A DNA stretch of 64,000 nt from contig JAXDDX010000045.1 in NCBI GenBank assembly GCA_034670405.1, forward strand, positions 1,081,501 to 1,145,500, written 5' to 3'. The translations under genes were made by a program, and so were the position numbers. This stretch comes from Hoplostethus atlanticus. Lineage: Eukaryota > Chordata > Actinopteri > Trachichthyiformes > Trachichthyidae. Below the pieces are notes generated by a model. That model was not told where the DNA came from. It saw nothing but the letters and a program-made list of their open reading frames with translations, and did not search any database. Of the stretch, positions 21,301-29,672 are shown piece by piece; positions within the stretch are counted from its first letter, which is position 1, and each line of letters starts with the position of its first letter.

Positions 21301-22858
21301 GCTATATTTTGTTTTGTGTCTTTTAGTCAGAGTCAGTTTCTCACCTGGTGTAGATTCAGTTTGGATCCAGACGTGTTGGTTTCTCCTCTTGCTTGTGTTT
21401 CAGTTTCCACCCCCAGGTCCGGTGGTACCAGAGGTCCGACTCAGTGATTTTGACGGTGAAGCTGATCAGCCCGGACTGTCAGCGCTGTGACTTCTACCCA
21501 GACAGAGTGGTGTACAGGTCCGTCAGGACGGGACGACAAACACTTGGTCCACTACTTAACGGGACATTGTTGGGCTCAGATTAGTGCCACCAAGTTGAAT
21601 TTGTCATGCTCAAATTGTATAATTGAATGTAATGGTTTGAAATTGAATTTGATCCTTGTTGCGTTCAGCTGTCAGCTGTTATTTCAGTCTAGTTTGGAGT
21701 AAAAAATCAAGGCTCAATATGTTTTCAAATTCAGTTCTCTTCACACACCCGGGGACTTGGGGAAAGTAAAGGAGCACAGATTCAGTCGAACTCTTTATAG
21801 TGAAGCCCCCAAAATAATGTCTTGGCTTTTTACTCGTGGTAATGGAGACGAGGCAGGTTGCGTCTCTACTGGAACGTCTTTTTCTCTGTCGGTGTTTAGT
21901 GGCAGAGTGAGCGGTCGCTGCTACAGAGCCGACCTGGAGCTGCACGCCAACATCGCTGCTGATCGCTGCTGCTGGAAAATGAAGTCCAATGAACCAGTCC
22001 TCACACTGGTCAAACACCAGCAGGGATACTGGGACAGACTCCTCAGAAACAAGGTGCTGGAGTTGGTGTGTTTCTGGGTTAATTGTATAGTAGTCGCCCC
22101 CGGCTTGCCTCACTGAGGCATCTCTTTACTACATATGAAATATAATACAGTCATGATGAACTTTACACATCATTTCCTTCCACAGAATATTTTTGTGAGT
22201 TTTGACCTGGAGCACTTTCAGGAGGATGAAGACAGAACACCAAACGGTAGGAACCATGGTCATGGAAAACCTGGGAAAGTTCAGGGAATTTGGATGTAGT
22301 AATGTGATACTGGATAATAAGTTTTGTTTTTCAGGCATGGAAAAGTAATGGAAAACCATACTGAATTATTGTCATAAAAATTGGTTCAGTAACACGTTTT
22401 TCACCAACCAAATAATTAATGTCAGGCTAATAACCCAAATAACACATTTCCTGACCCCAGGGAGTCAGTCATGGTTACCACTACCACCACCAGATCTCTG
22501 CTTCCCAAATATAACTGCTTTTAGATCTGTGTTAAACAAACTTGATTCTGAACACATTTTGTCCTTGTTAGAGTTCTAAACTATTAAAATCACATCTCAC
22601 TTGTCTCCTTTGGAAAATGCAGAGAAAGCTGAAATACTGTCCGTTGTTATTCCAGTAGCTAGCGAACCAGGTGGGTCACGAGGAAGTCTTCAGCTTGCAG
22701 TTTGTATTCATGTTTTGCAACATGATGCAACATCACTTTCATAGTGTTAAGTTGAACTGACCTGTGGTGTTATTTGGTCTCCAGGTCTGCGGTTTTTCGA
22801 GAACACAGGAGAGGATAGTTGGTACGTGGGTTCAGAGAGTGGCAGTGAGAGTGACTGA
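99..22858 (+). CDS. tdrd12: TDRD12 (Tudor domain-containing 12), 5' end outside window
   Basis: Germline piRNA-pathway scaffold, a member of the TDRD12/Yb family; the mouse protein is known to be needed for secondary piRNA production. I assembled 35 exons from GT/AG sites, and the phase is continuous throughout. They give about 1,388 residues before the TGA at 22856-22858. Domain order is Tudor, Ser/Pro/acidic linker, DEAD-like helicase, Tudor, then CS (p23-like), which is the diagnostic TDRD12 arrangement. The first visible exon enters with two bases of a split codon, so the start codon lies upstream of this window. The protein ends in an acidic, Ser/Gly-rich tail (GSESGSESD). Visible length already exceeds the roughly 1,180 residues of the human protein, mostly through the linker. 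Exon lists are given in the five block entries that follow. Identification is strong; single splice choices in the linker are less sure. Confidence 0.93.
328..1224. mobile_element. non-autonomous hAT-type element in TDRD12 intron
   Basis: An 897-bp AT-rich block whose ends are imperfect inverted repeats: TAGGGGTGGGCGATATAG on the left, and on the right the complement of TAGGGCTGTGCCATATCA. It is flanked by a perfect 8-bp duplication ATTCTGAT at 320-327 and 1225-1232. The 8-bp duplication and the end sequence point to the hAT superfamily. No transposase reading frame is visible inside. It lies in the intron between the first two visible TDRD12 exons. Confidence 0.8.
1674..1715 (+). repeat. (GT)n microsatellite
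   Basis: About 21 uninterrupted GT dinucleotides in the TDRD12 intron, some 60 bp upstream of the exon at 1773. Confidence 0.97.
3225..3335 (+). mobile_element. 3' tail of a non-LTR retrotransposon (LINE/SINE) relic
   Basis: The block ends in a GGGATCAATAAAGTTTCATC tail preceded by TGTATCCTGTTAGTATTTGC. A second copy of the same family lies at 58420-58512 with the same order of motifs. Such GATCAATAAAGT tails are common at 3' ends of fish LINE-type elements. The family name is not certain. Confidence 0.55.
3819..8234 (+). other. tdrd12: TDRD12 exons, disordered linker block
   Basis: Nine short exons: 3819-3886, 3973-4088, 4495-4560, 5822-5873, 6416-6510, 6785-6850, 7462-7554, 7891-7951 and 8127-8234. 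They encode a Ser/Pro/Asp/Glu-rich, probably unfolded stretch. Phases agree at every step; for example, 6416-6510 ends in TA and the next exon starts with C to make Tyr. Two exons (5822 and 7891) encode similar FLNPD / WLNPEPLNPD motifs. The last exon leads into the helicase Q-like region (VEPCTSLDDAPITDALRR). Exon 6416-6510 is the least certain: I found it only because it completes the phase. An intron inside this block holds a 1.25-kb minisatellite. Confidence 0.72.
4562..5815 (+). repeat. 40/42-bp minisatellite with CCAAT-type motifs in TDRD12 intron
   Basis: About 30 head-to-tail units. Two unit types alternate over much of the array: a 42-bp type with CTCTCGTTTGATTGCCTG and a 40-bp type with CTCATTTGATTGGCTG. 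The alternation gives a higher-order period of about 82 bp. The second type holds ATTGG, an inverted CCAAT box. The array fills most of the intron between exons 4495-4560 and 5822-5873 and stops about 10 bp before the latter. Confidence 0.97.
9504..9674 (+). mobile_element. tRNA-derived SINE
   Basis: A tRNA-like head with a pol III B box (GGGTTTGAATCC at 9558-9569) and an A-box-like region around GCCAGTGGTCTAAG. A body follows with GTCGCATGTCATCCCTCTCACC and CCTGTCTCTCTCTACTG. The tail reads AATTAAAGGCAAAATGCC and ends in an A run. This body and tail are typical of a SINE family widespread in teleosts. It lies in the TDRD12 helicase intron. Confidence 0.85.
9780..10215. mobile_element. dispersed 'TGGAAAAGTCA' repeat fragments
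   Basis: Fragments share phrases such as GGTCGTGGAAAATCTGGCAC and TGGAATAGTCTTGGAAAAG with 22250-22375 and 56100-56340. They probably come from one degraded interspersed family. Ends and class could not be set. Confidence 0.4.
10680..11445 (+). repeat. GCTAGGGTGT minisatellite
   Basis: About 35 variants of a ~21-bp unit built from GTTGCTAGGGTGT and CCTAGGCC or CCTGGGCC. CTAG and CCTAGG palindromes recur throughout. Reading frames here are by-products of the repeat. Confidence 0.97.
11485..12180 (+). repeat. four-unit ~150-165-bp tandem repeat with ATGGCGG motifs
   Basis: Units start near 11491, 11638, 11791 and 11959. Each holds GCC(A/G)AAATGGCC(A/G)CC, then (A/G)AGATGGCGGTG or CAACATGGCGGTG, a (GTA)n run, GAAGTTGAATG, and GTCTATGGGAGTTCAAAA. 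The ATGGCGG cores resemble YY1 sites. Minus-strand reading frames over it repeat with the same period and are not genes. Confidence 0.95.
14053..14200. mobile_element. dispersed repeat, family seen three times
   Basis: Shares CCAGTCTGATATCAGAAAA, GGTAACCGTCAGGTTTTGG and AATCAGAATCAAAGAGCAA with 61185-61325 (same strand). A copy at about 33065-33200 lies in the opposite orientation. All three are outside exons. Class unknown. Confidence 0.7.
14783..14890 (+). mobile_element. SINE fragment
   Basis: GCACTAGCACTGCCAGGGTT and ATTGGGGCGCCC match the head of the SINE at 40437-40565 in order, but the B box is degraded. Partial copy in a TDRD12 intron. Confidence 0.45.
16590..16765 (+). mobile_element. 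L2-clade (UnaL2-like) retrotransposon 3' tail
   Basis: Ends in CACTTTGGATAACAGCGTCT and GCTAAATG, the conserved 3' stem-loop with a GGATA loop known from fish L2-clade LINEs and the SINEs they mobilise. The upstream body (CAGCACTGGTTCTGCTCTTA, CTACCTACGTTGAATGCAC) matches 36460-36665. Confidence 0.65.
16822..16957 (+). mobile_element. GGATA-tailed dispersed repeat, copy 1
   Basis: Contains ACCCTTGACCTCCTTA, ATTGGTTG, ATCTAGGAATTTAA and a tail TGGATAAGAGCATCAGATAA. The same order of blocks occurs at 22905-23095, 27240-27400 and 63686-63900. The shared tail suggests an L2-dependent short retroposon. Confidence 0.6.
18536..19286 (+). pseudogene. Harbinger Myb/SANT-like DNA-binding protein, split by a MITE
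   Basis: The start at 18536 gives MATGKQKRSSYVTPLELEVL, then a segment with FGEYEQIFKKKSNT and AWERITARVN up to about 18709, typical of the Myb/SANT-like partner protein of Harbinger transposons. A second coding piece begins after an acceptor at 18819 (CNRTGAKRTWQQ) and continues at 19202 (LKMKYKNILQMVYLGRQ), then stops after a short tail near 19286. The two halves of that piece are separated only by the nested hAT MITE and its target duplication. The first part is 59 codons if read through. Confidence 0.75.
18858..19193. mobile_element. hAT-type MITE nested in the Harbinger element
   Basis: A 336-bp insertion with inverted ends CAGTGCTTAATTTGT and ACAAATTAAGCACTG. A perfect 8-bp target duplication GCAGCAGC lies at 18850-18857 and 19194-19201. 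Inner parts carry GCCGGGGC repeats. It inserted into the coding part of the Myb/SANT-like gene and is therefore younger than the Harbinger copy. Confidence 0.93.
19453..19591 (-). pseudogene. Harbinger transposase N-terminal fragment
   Basis: On the minus strand, MACPFLGNPIDIQAEVIRIA followed by RERILRPRLDVL matches the N-terminal part of fish Harbinger transposases (HARBI1-like). After about 45 residues the similarity ends, and no DDE catalytic region is present in the element. Coding capacity is lost, so any mobility would need a transposase supplied from elsewhere. Confidence 0.65.
20021..22858 (+). other. tdrd12: TDRD12 exons, C-terminal linker and CS domain
   Basis: Exons 20021-20314, 20406-20461, 20550-20631, 21404-21517, 21900-22053, 22186-22246, 22623-22670 and 22785-22858. 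The first three encode a Pro/Gln-rich linker. Exons 21404 to 22246 encode a CS (p23/HSP20-like) domain: it opens with HPQVRWYQRSDSVILTVKL, continues with CWKMKSNEPVLTLVK and ends in IFVSFDLEHF. CS domains commonly contact Hsp90-type chaperones, and TDRD12 is the Tudor family member with a C-terminal CS. The 48-bp exon 22623-22670 is small, but it fits both phases and has good sites. Confidence 0.88.
21018..21227. mobile_element. hAT-type MITE with perfect target duplication
   Basis: A 210-bp element with ends CAGTGGTTCCCAAACT and GTTTGGGAACCACTG. The 8-bp duplication ACATAGTG is at 21010-21017 and 21228-21235. Its interior is G-rich, with runs of G around 21148-21170. It lies in the TDRD12 intron between exons 20550 and 21404. 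Confidence 0.93.
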
Positions 22859-22904
22859 AGATGACGATGAAACGCTAAGAACCAAACAAATCTCTCTTCA
22901 GCTT

Positions 22905-23095
22905 TCATGTCTTTCCCAGCACTTCTGTCATTCATGACCATTTAGGGTCACAGGCATCTTTTGTCAGGGTGCTGAGACCTCTGACCCTTGACCTCCTTAC
23001 TATTGGTTCTAACAGTGATCTAGGAATTAAAGCTCATTCTGCTGTTGACCTGAAAGTCTCTCTGGATAAGAGTCACAGAAATGACGAGAATGATT
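22905..23095 (+). mobile_element. GGATA-tailed dispersed repeat, copy 2
   Basis: It has TGACCCTTGACCTCCTTACT, ATCTAGGAATTAAAGCTCAT and a CTCTGGATAAGAG tail. It starts within 50 bp of the TDRD12 stop, so it probably forms part of the TDRD12 3' UTR. The longest match is to 63686-63900. Confidence 0.65.
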
Positions 23096-23360
23096 GTGTT
23101 TGTTAAAAAAAAAGAGGCAACTTTCTGCTCACGGTGAAGAAGGTACAGTGGGGTCCAACAGTGTTTGTTTTCATCATTGATCAAAAACTAATACAAATGT
23201 TGTTGATACTTATTAATCAAGAATAGATTATTTAGACCTGATACAAATCAAAATGTTTGGATCTTTGAGAAAAGCTTGTATGAAATTTAAATATATCTGA
23301 ATATCTTGTTCACTCCATTTGGTTTTCTCAAATTGTCACACCAGATATTTCATTCAGATA

Positions 23361-23976
23361 TTAAAGGGGAATTCCGGTATTTTTAAACGTGGGCTCTATG
23401 TGTACAAATTTGTCATTTATACCGCAAAATAGCTACAAAAAGTTTTGGAATTGCTCCGGTAGATCGCCTCAGTCGGCAGGCGTGAAACGGGCTGCTGTGG
23501 CTGCAATGTAATCGGCAGGGGCAAGTGAGCCAATCAAAGTACGTCTACTAAAAGTGCTTGTTTTTACCACTGACAGGCTCAGATTGTTATTTGTGTGTCT
23601 GACAACATTACGGAAAGGATCCATACAGAGATAGACCTTTGTTTAACCAGAAACCTCTTTCAGATTTCAGAGCGAGACTTCTCCTTGAGTGAGACTTATG
23701 TTTCTTGTTAAAAAAGGTCTATCTCTGTAGGATCCTTTCCGTAATGTTGTCAGACACAGGAATAACAATCTGAGCCTGTCAGTGGCAAAAACATGCACTT
23801 TTAGTGGACGTACTTTGATCGGCGCACTTGCCCCTGTGGATTACGTTGCAGCCATAGCAGCCTGTTTTGTGACTGCCGGCTGAGGCGATCTACCGGAGCA
23901 ATTCCAAAACTTTTTGTACCTATTTTGCGGTATAAATGACGAATTTGTACAAATAGAGCCCAGGTTTAAAAATATG
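23361..23976. mobile_element. long inverted-repeat (foldback) MITE
   Basis: Two arms of about 270 bp (23379-23647 and 23707-23974) are inverted copies around a ~59-bp loop. Matching blocks include GGCTCTATGTGTACAAATTT against its complement at 23944-23962, GATCGCCTCAG against CTGAGGCGATC, and TTACGGAAAGGATCC against GGATCCTTTCCGTAA. The left end reads TTAAAGGGGAATTCCGG; the matching right terminus is lost. No coding sequence. Confidence 0.88.
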
Positions 23977-26132
23977 TTGCTGCTAATCCACAGTGTGAAC
24001 AACTAGTACCAGATATTGACTAGATTAATATGGTCCTCTGTGTTATCGTCGCTACTGCGAGAGCTTTAAAAATAGTTTGAATTATTAGTTACATTATTTT
24101 TTTTAATTGTGATCTTGTTTGAAGAAATATCATTTGACTAAGAATGTGTACTATGTTATATAATGTTGTAACTTGTTTCTTTCCACTCTGATGGCGACCT
24201 GCCAGCAGCAAAAGGTTTATTTCTCTGACCGGTGTTTTCAGTTCTGAGTGTTTTGGGCTTGTTCTGTTGTTATAGATTAGTTTGTTCCATTTTTAAAACA
24301 GCGATTATGTTGGAGTGTGAATCTGTTTTGGTTTACTTGTAATAATTTGCTGTGAGTTTGGAAATCCAATTAAATTAGTCACTTATTTGTTCAAGCAATC
24401 CAAACATGTCAATCATTTGTTGTGCATCATACAAGGCGACATTACATTAATTTCCACATTTATTCTGTCTTCACTGGTTTCAGGTTTGATTTGATATCCA
24501 CCAAGCAGTCTCACGGTGTTTTCACGTTATGATGACATGATTTGTATTGAATAGAAAATAGAAAATAATGTCAAGACTGTCAATTGAGAAACACTTCCAT
24601 CACCAAGTAACCAACCAACTTTTGATCCTCCATTTGTCTTGGAGAGGTTCACCCGGTGAGTAGATCAGTCGGTGCTTGGTGGATCACTTGCATGCCGAGG
24701 CCAGTAGAGCCTAACGATTCGTAAATGGTTTTAATTAAATTTAACTAGTTATGTACATTTGCCCGACAAGCAAGACAGCATTACGTTGCAAATTACGTTG
24801 CAAGACTTGAATGGAGTTTGATGTGACATTCTCTCCATTGAACAGAACGGCGCGTATTATCGGGGCTGGGTTTTGGGAACCGTCCAGGGCTTCTTTTCAA
24901 AGCTTTGATTGCGTGTTTCCTCTGATATCTGGCAACCCACACCATAGCCACCCACTGGTGCTGTTAGGCTAGCTGCGTGCAAAAGTAAACAGCCACTGCT
25001 ATGTGTTACTGCGATGCCCCAGCCTGGGTGATCTGCGGCACTGACTCGTAAACAGGTAAAGCCGTTTACCGAGTTTGTCAGCTGGTTGTTTCTCTGTTAC
25101 GGTTTAGTTAGGTTTCTAGCCATAGTCATATTAACTTGTTATTGAAATAACGTTAGAGAATACCGGTTCTAGCCAACAGAGCTAACGCTAACCGAGGCTC
25201 AAGTTTATACCCTTAGCTAACCCCAGTGCTGTTTGTGCGTTTTGTGGGAGCGAGCTCATTAGCTAGCAAGCTAATTTTAGTTCCGGTCTTCAATTGTGAT
25301 TGGCAGAGTCACGATTACTGATAACCGTTAATCTAACGGTATAATACTATAGTCTATAAACACACCTGTGACCGTATTACAATTATTTAACGTTAAATAT
25401 GAATGCTACAATATTAGAATGTATAAATACACCCCCGTGATCACGGTGCAGTTAATAAATATTAATGTCGATACCGCTATTTAAGTGTCGCTTAGCAACC
25501 ACTCTGTTAAACTACTGTTCAAGAACTATATTAAGAATAACGTTTAATGATTTCTTATTATCGATTAAAAATCACTGTCACTCGGCTGTCCTGAAATGAC
25601 CGTAAAGCACCGCCTAGGGTGGTTTATTGCCGAAGTAACCGAGTATCAACCTATTAGCCAATCCTGCTCAACAAGACAAACCCTTATAATCCCAGCCGGC
25701 CCCGGTACGTAACGTGATGCCAAACTCTATTCAAAAATCTGCAATTTAATTTTGCTTTTCGGCAAAGGTGTGTACGTTTGATGAAAAGCGATTGAACAGG
25801 GAAACTAACTGAAAACTGTTGCTTTTTCCCCTTAATAGGCCCTATCCTCTTACAACTTCCATCTGATGTATACTAAGGATTTGTCAGAAAATGTATGTTA
25901 ACATTTAATAAATCATAAAAATGTTATTAATCCTAAACAATTATGTAAAAACGGGTAAACTATTGTGCAACTAAAAAGGAAAGTAAAATGGGTTTACTCC
26001 CCACTACAACCCTGTTCATGTCACAGATGGGATGTTGTCACCAGGAAATGTTCTTATGATGAATATGATGATTGAGCACATGGTGTGTTCAGTGACTTGA
26101 GTGCTCCTCATTCTCATCATGCTGTTAAAGTT

Positions 26133-26153
26133 GGGGGGGGGGGGGGGGGGGGG
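26133..26153 (+). repeat. G21 mononucleotide tract
   Basis: Twenty-one consecutive G. The exact length may be an assembly estimate. Confidence 0.95.
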
Positions 26154-26219
26154 TGCAGGTTTCTGTTGAGAGATAACCAACAACTTCACTGTCTGTGTCA
26201 GTAATAGGTAGGTAGACAG

Positions 26220-26400
26220 CAGGGTGTCCGAGTGGTTAGACTGTCCTGTACTCACAAGGTTACAGGTTTGATTCCCATAACAGCCAATCAGCCAATAACA
26301 GCCATGTGTCCTGACAGTGTCCTTGAGCAAGACACTGAACCGCAACCAGCTCACTCACTATACGTAGCTCTGGATGACAGCGTCAGATAAATGCAGAAGG
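26220..26400 (+). mobile_element. tRNA-derived SINE with GGATGA/L2-like tail
   Basis: The head reads GGGTGTCCGAGTGGTTAGAC (A box) and GGTTTGATTCCC (B box), resembling a class-II tRNA such as Ser or Leu. The body has GTCCTTGAGCAAGACACTGA and ACTCACTATACGTAGCTC. The tail CTGGATGACAGCGTCAGATA resembles the GGATA-type L2 tails elsewhere in the window. Confidence 0.8.
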
Positions 26401-27239
26401 TGTAAACATGGTTTTGTTGGTTTGTTTTGTGCTGTGAAATGGAGCGTGCAGTCAGTGGATGGAGATATCAAACATGATATCTCAGATGATATGAAACACC
26501 TCCGGTCTGATTTTGACAAATACAATTTAAGAGAGAGATTTAAAAAGAATACGCTTTTTGTTCAAATGTTAAAACTCAGAGACCACTGGGTCTGATTGTG
26601 ATTAAACTTGGAGGGAGGATGCATGCATTGGTGCATTGCCACTTTGCATTTCACTGCACACCTCGTGTGTGTATGTGACAATTAAACTTCTTGGTGGAGA
26701 CGACATGATTATTTGTCCTGAACTCTTTCTTCTGATTTATCTCTCAAATGTATCCTAAATTGTGACATAATACATGTTACATAATAGTATATAATGCATA
26801 CTATATGTTGTTGGATCAAAGATAAAAGCCCTGCCTTTATTTCATTTGTGAGTAATGATACGGGTGGAAAGCCTTTAATCCAGTACAGTCTTAATATAGT
26901 ATGTAGAGTAACCCCTATTTTCCACAGCATAGTTTTTCTTACTAGTCGTCAGGCGCCACTACGCAGCGTCATGTGTGCAACCCTGAGACTGAAGGGAGGA
27001 AAAGTGTGATGGTCACATTCTGGCTGTGAATCCTGAAAGATTTTCGTTGATCTGGTGGAACTAAAAGGCAGAAATGTAGATTGCATCATATCACCAGTTC
27101 ATCTGCATCTCCCCTCCTCTTCTCACTCTAATAACTCAAATACCTTCTGGCTCTCTTAGTTTATTTCTTGTCCTAGCACCTCAATCCTAGTATTTCTGGG
27201 TTTGATAGATTATTTGAAAATGCAACACAGTGATGGTTG

Positions 27240-27400
27240 CAACCCTACTGTGATCAGAGGACTATTGTCAGGGCACCGGACCTCTGACCCTTGACCCGCT
27301 TCCTGTAGGTTGTTTGTAATATTGCTGATCTAGGAATTGATTATTGTGCTGCTGACCTCCATTGTAAGCCTCTCTGGATAAAACGATCAGCTGAATGATC
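27240..27400 (+). mobile_element. GGATA-tailed dispersed repeat, copy 3
   Basis: CTCTGACCCTTGACCCGCTT, GATCTAGGAATTGATTATTG and CTCTCTGGATAAAACGATCA occur in the same order as in the copies at 16822, 22905 and 63686. Confidence 0.6.
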
Positions 27401-29672
27401 ATCTAATGTAACACTGAGTGGGGATGGAAATTCCTTTGGCTCTAGAAACTGCTGGGTCACGAGCAGCTAAACCCGTCCCAACTCACCCGCCACCCCCCCG
27501 ACCAGCAGGTCACATGACACATTCTTCAGTTCCATCCCAGTGAAGCCGGCAGAGATGAGGCTGCTGCTCTGCTGAACTGGTTTCCCAGTATCTCTGGTCT
27601 GGTCTACTGGAGCTTAGTGAAGATGAAGCTGATCTCTCAGCTGAGCGAACCAGTGAGTAGATCAGTCACTGTTTTGTAGATGTGGAGGGTTCTGGGTAAT
27701 TTTGGTTTTGAGTCCCAGGGTCACTGCTGAACCCATTACAGATTTATAGATGATAGATTGGTTCGTTGGTTGGGTTGTTGGCTTGTTCGTAGGTTCTTTG
27801 GTTGGTTCGTTGGCATTTTTTCATGTTGATCAAACCATCATCATTATGTTCTTTAGCTTATTGATTGTACTCACTTATTGTATGATCTGTTGGTTTGGTA
27901 ATGCTACTGTAGCACAGAAAAATATGTACTTCTGCCAGTAAGATCCTCTGGGTCCAGCACTCAGCTGAAGGTAGAAGATGCTCTCTGTGCCAGCCGACTG
28001 AAGAAACAGGACTATTGAATCCTTTGTGTCACTCGTCATGTCCTTATTAAACCAGGGAAGATGGGGCTAAAACATAAAACTCCCTCCTTGCTACATAGAC
28101 CAGCAGGATGGGTCATGCCTGGACTGATTTGTATTTATTGTACAGACTAGTCTATTAACAAATGAAGGCTTATTTGTTGATATTGTGTGTGTGTGTGCAA
28201 CTAACAAACTGTTCACTAACTCAGCAAACAGAATTTCTCTGTGGAGACAAATAAATTGAAGTTGAACTTAGTTGGTCTGTGAATTTGTTCCAGGCTCAGA
28301 TGAGTCGTCGTTACAGTGAGAACTAGAGAGTTATGCTCTCAGTGACCTCAAGATTCTCCTTGAATGGGTGATAAAGTAGATATTAACCCATGGAAACACC
28401 AGGAGCTGGAGATTAATGAAGGAACATTTATGTTGGCCAGAGGACTGGCGATGAATGACATCGTTTCCAGTAAAAGTCATGTGGAAATAATAAGCGAGAT
28501 ATGGTCGACTATTGGTGTTTGAAGAGAGGAGGCTTCATTCTTGTACAACAAATGAGCAAATCCATTGGCACAATGTTCCAAAGAGACCTTGTGATTTCTG
28601 CGTGTCTCCAACTTTCCTTCTCAAATTATTTCATATGGCACAACCCTGAAATAGAGGCTGGTGTTGAGGCTTTGAGACAAGAATCAACATGATATTGTTT
28701 TCCAGAATCTCTTATTCCTTGTAGATTGTTGTCGGTCTTCCAGCTCCGTTATTGAGGACCTAGAGGTGGAATAATACAGGACAGGCAAGGAACCGAACCA
28801 GAGGACCGAATCATAAAAACATACAACACACCCACAGCAAATGGTGCACGCTGCAAAACGTCCCCAACATCACTGAAACTATTATTTCTGGCAAACCAGG
28901 AGATTTAGACATGGAGGGCCTTAGACTGACTGACAATGGAGGAACGTTTGATCCTGGGAGTATCAGACGTTCTACCATTATGGTGATGATGCATAGGGAC
29001 TCATGTTTCTACCTAAGTGGTCATACCAGGAGTGTTTAAACATTCAGTGGAGATAAGCAATCTGTGATGTTTTCAGTCGACTGAAGAAGATAAACTAGGA
29101 ATAGCTCTAGGAATAAATGTAAGTATAAGTGTTTCCTTGTTGGTTTGTCAGCGTCGTGTGTCTGATCCTGAAGACAGGAAGAGGTTTCACGAGGCAGCTG
29201 TATCCTCTGGTGATCTTTCATCTTGTTGTTCATACTCATGTCAGTATTGCATAAGCTATATTTTCATACTTTTTCATATGTTTTTATGTAGTTTTCATTT
29301 GCTCTGCCTCAGTATGTTCTGCTGTTACTTGGCACAGCCTGCATACTGCTGTAATTCATGTATTTCATAATTTTCAGAGATATACTTCCACTCTTTTATT
29401 ATCCGTGACTGTTTATAGCACCTTATTTGCTTTTTTATTTGCTGTATACTGTTGTTTGTTGCTGTAAACACCCAATTCCAGAATCACTAAAGATTCATGT
29501 GATCTAGTTCAGACAGAACTGACTCATATTAAACCTCTAACTAACTACAACTACATCCACAGCCACTGAATCTCCTCTCCTCTCCTTCAGCCCAGCTAAT
29601 CATCTCTGCTAGTTACTTATCTACCTCCTCTTCCTCCTCCTCCTCCTCCCCCCCCCCCCATCTCCCTCCCAG

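Larger units (their letters stand above)
22859..29672. other. intergenic region TDRD12-ANKRD27
   Basis: 6.8 kb without a coding gene that I can support. It holds the TDRD12 3' UTR, a GGATA-tailed repeat (22905-23095), a long inverted repeat (23361-23976), a mononucleotide G tract (26133-26153), a tRNA-derived SINE (26220-26400), a second GGATA-tailed repeat (27240-27400), and AT-rich sequence. ANKRD27's first non-coding exon(s) and promoter should lie here. One weak candidate is the more GC-rich stretch near 24840-25060, which ends in AACAG and a GTAAAG donor at 25056. The part 28000-29600 shows nothing I recognise. Confidence 0.7.
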
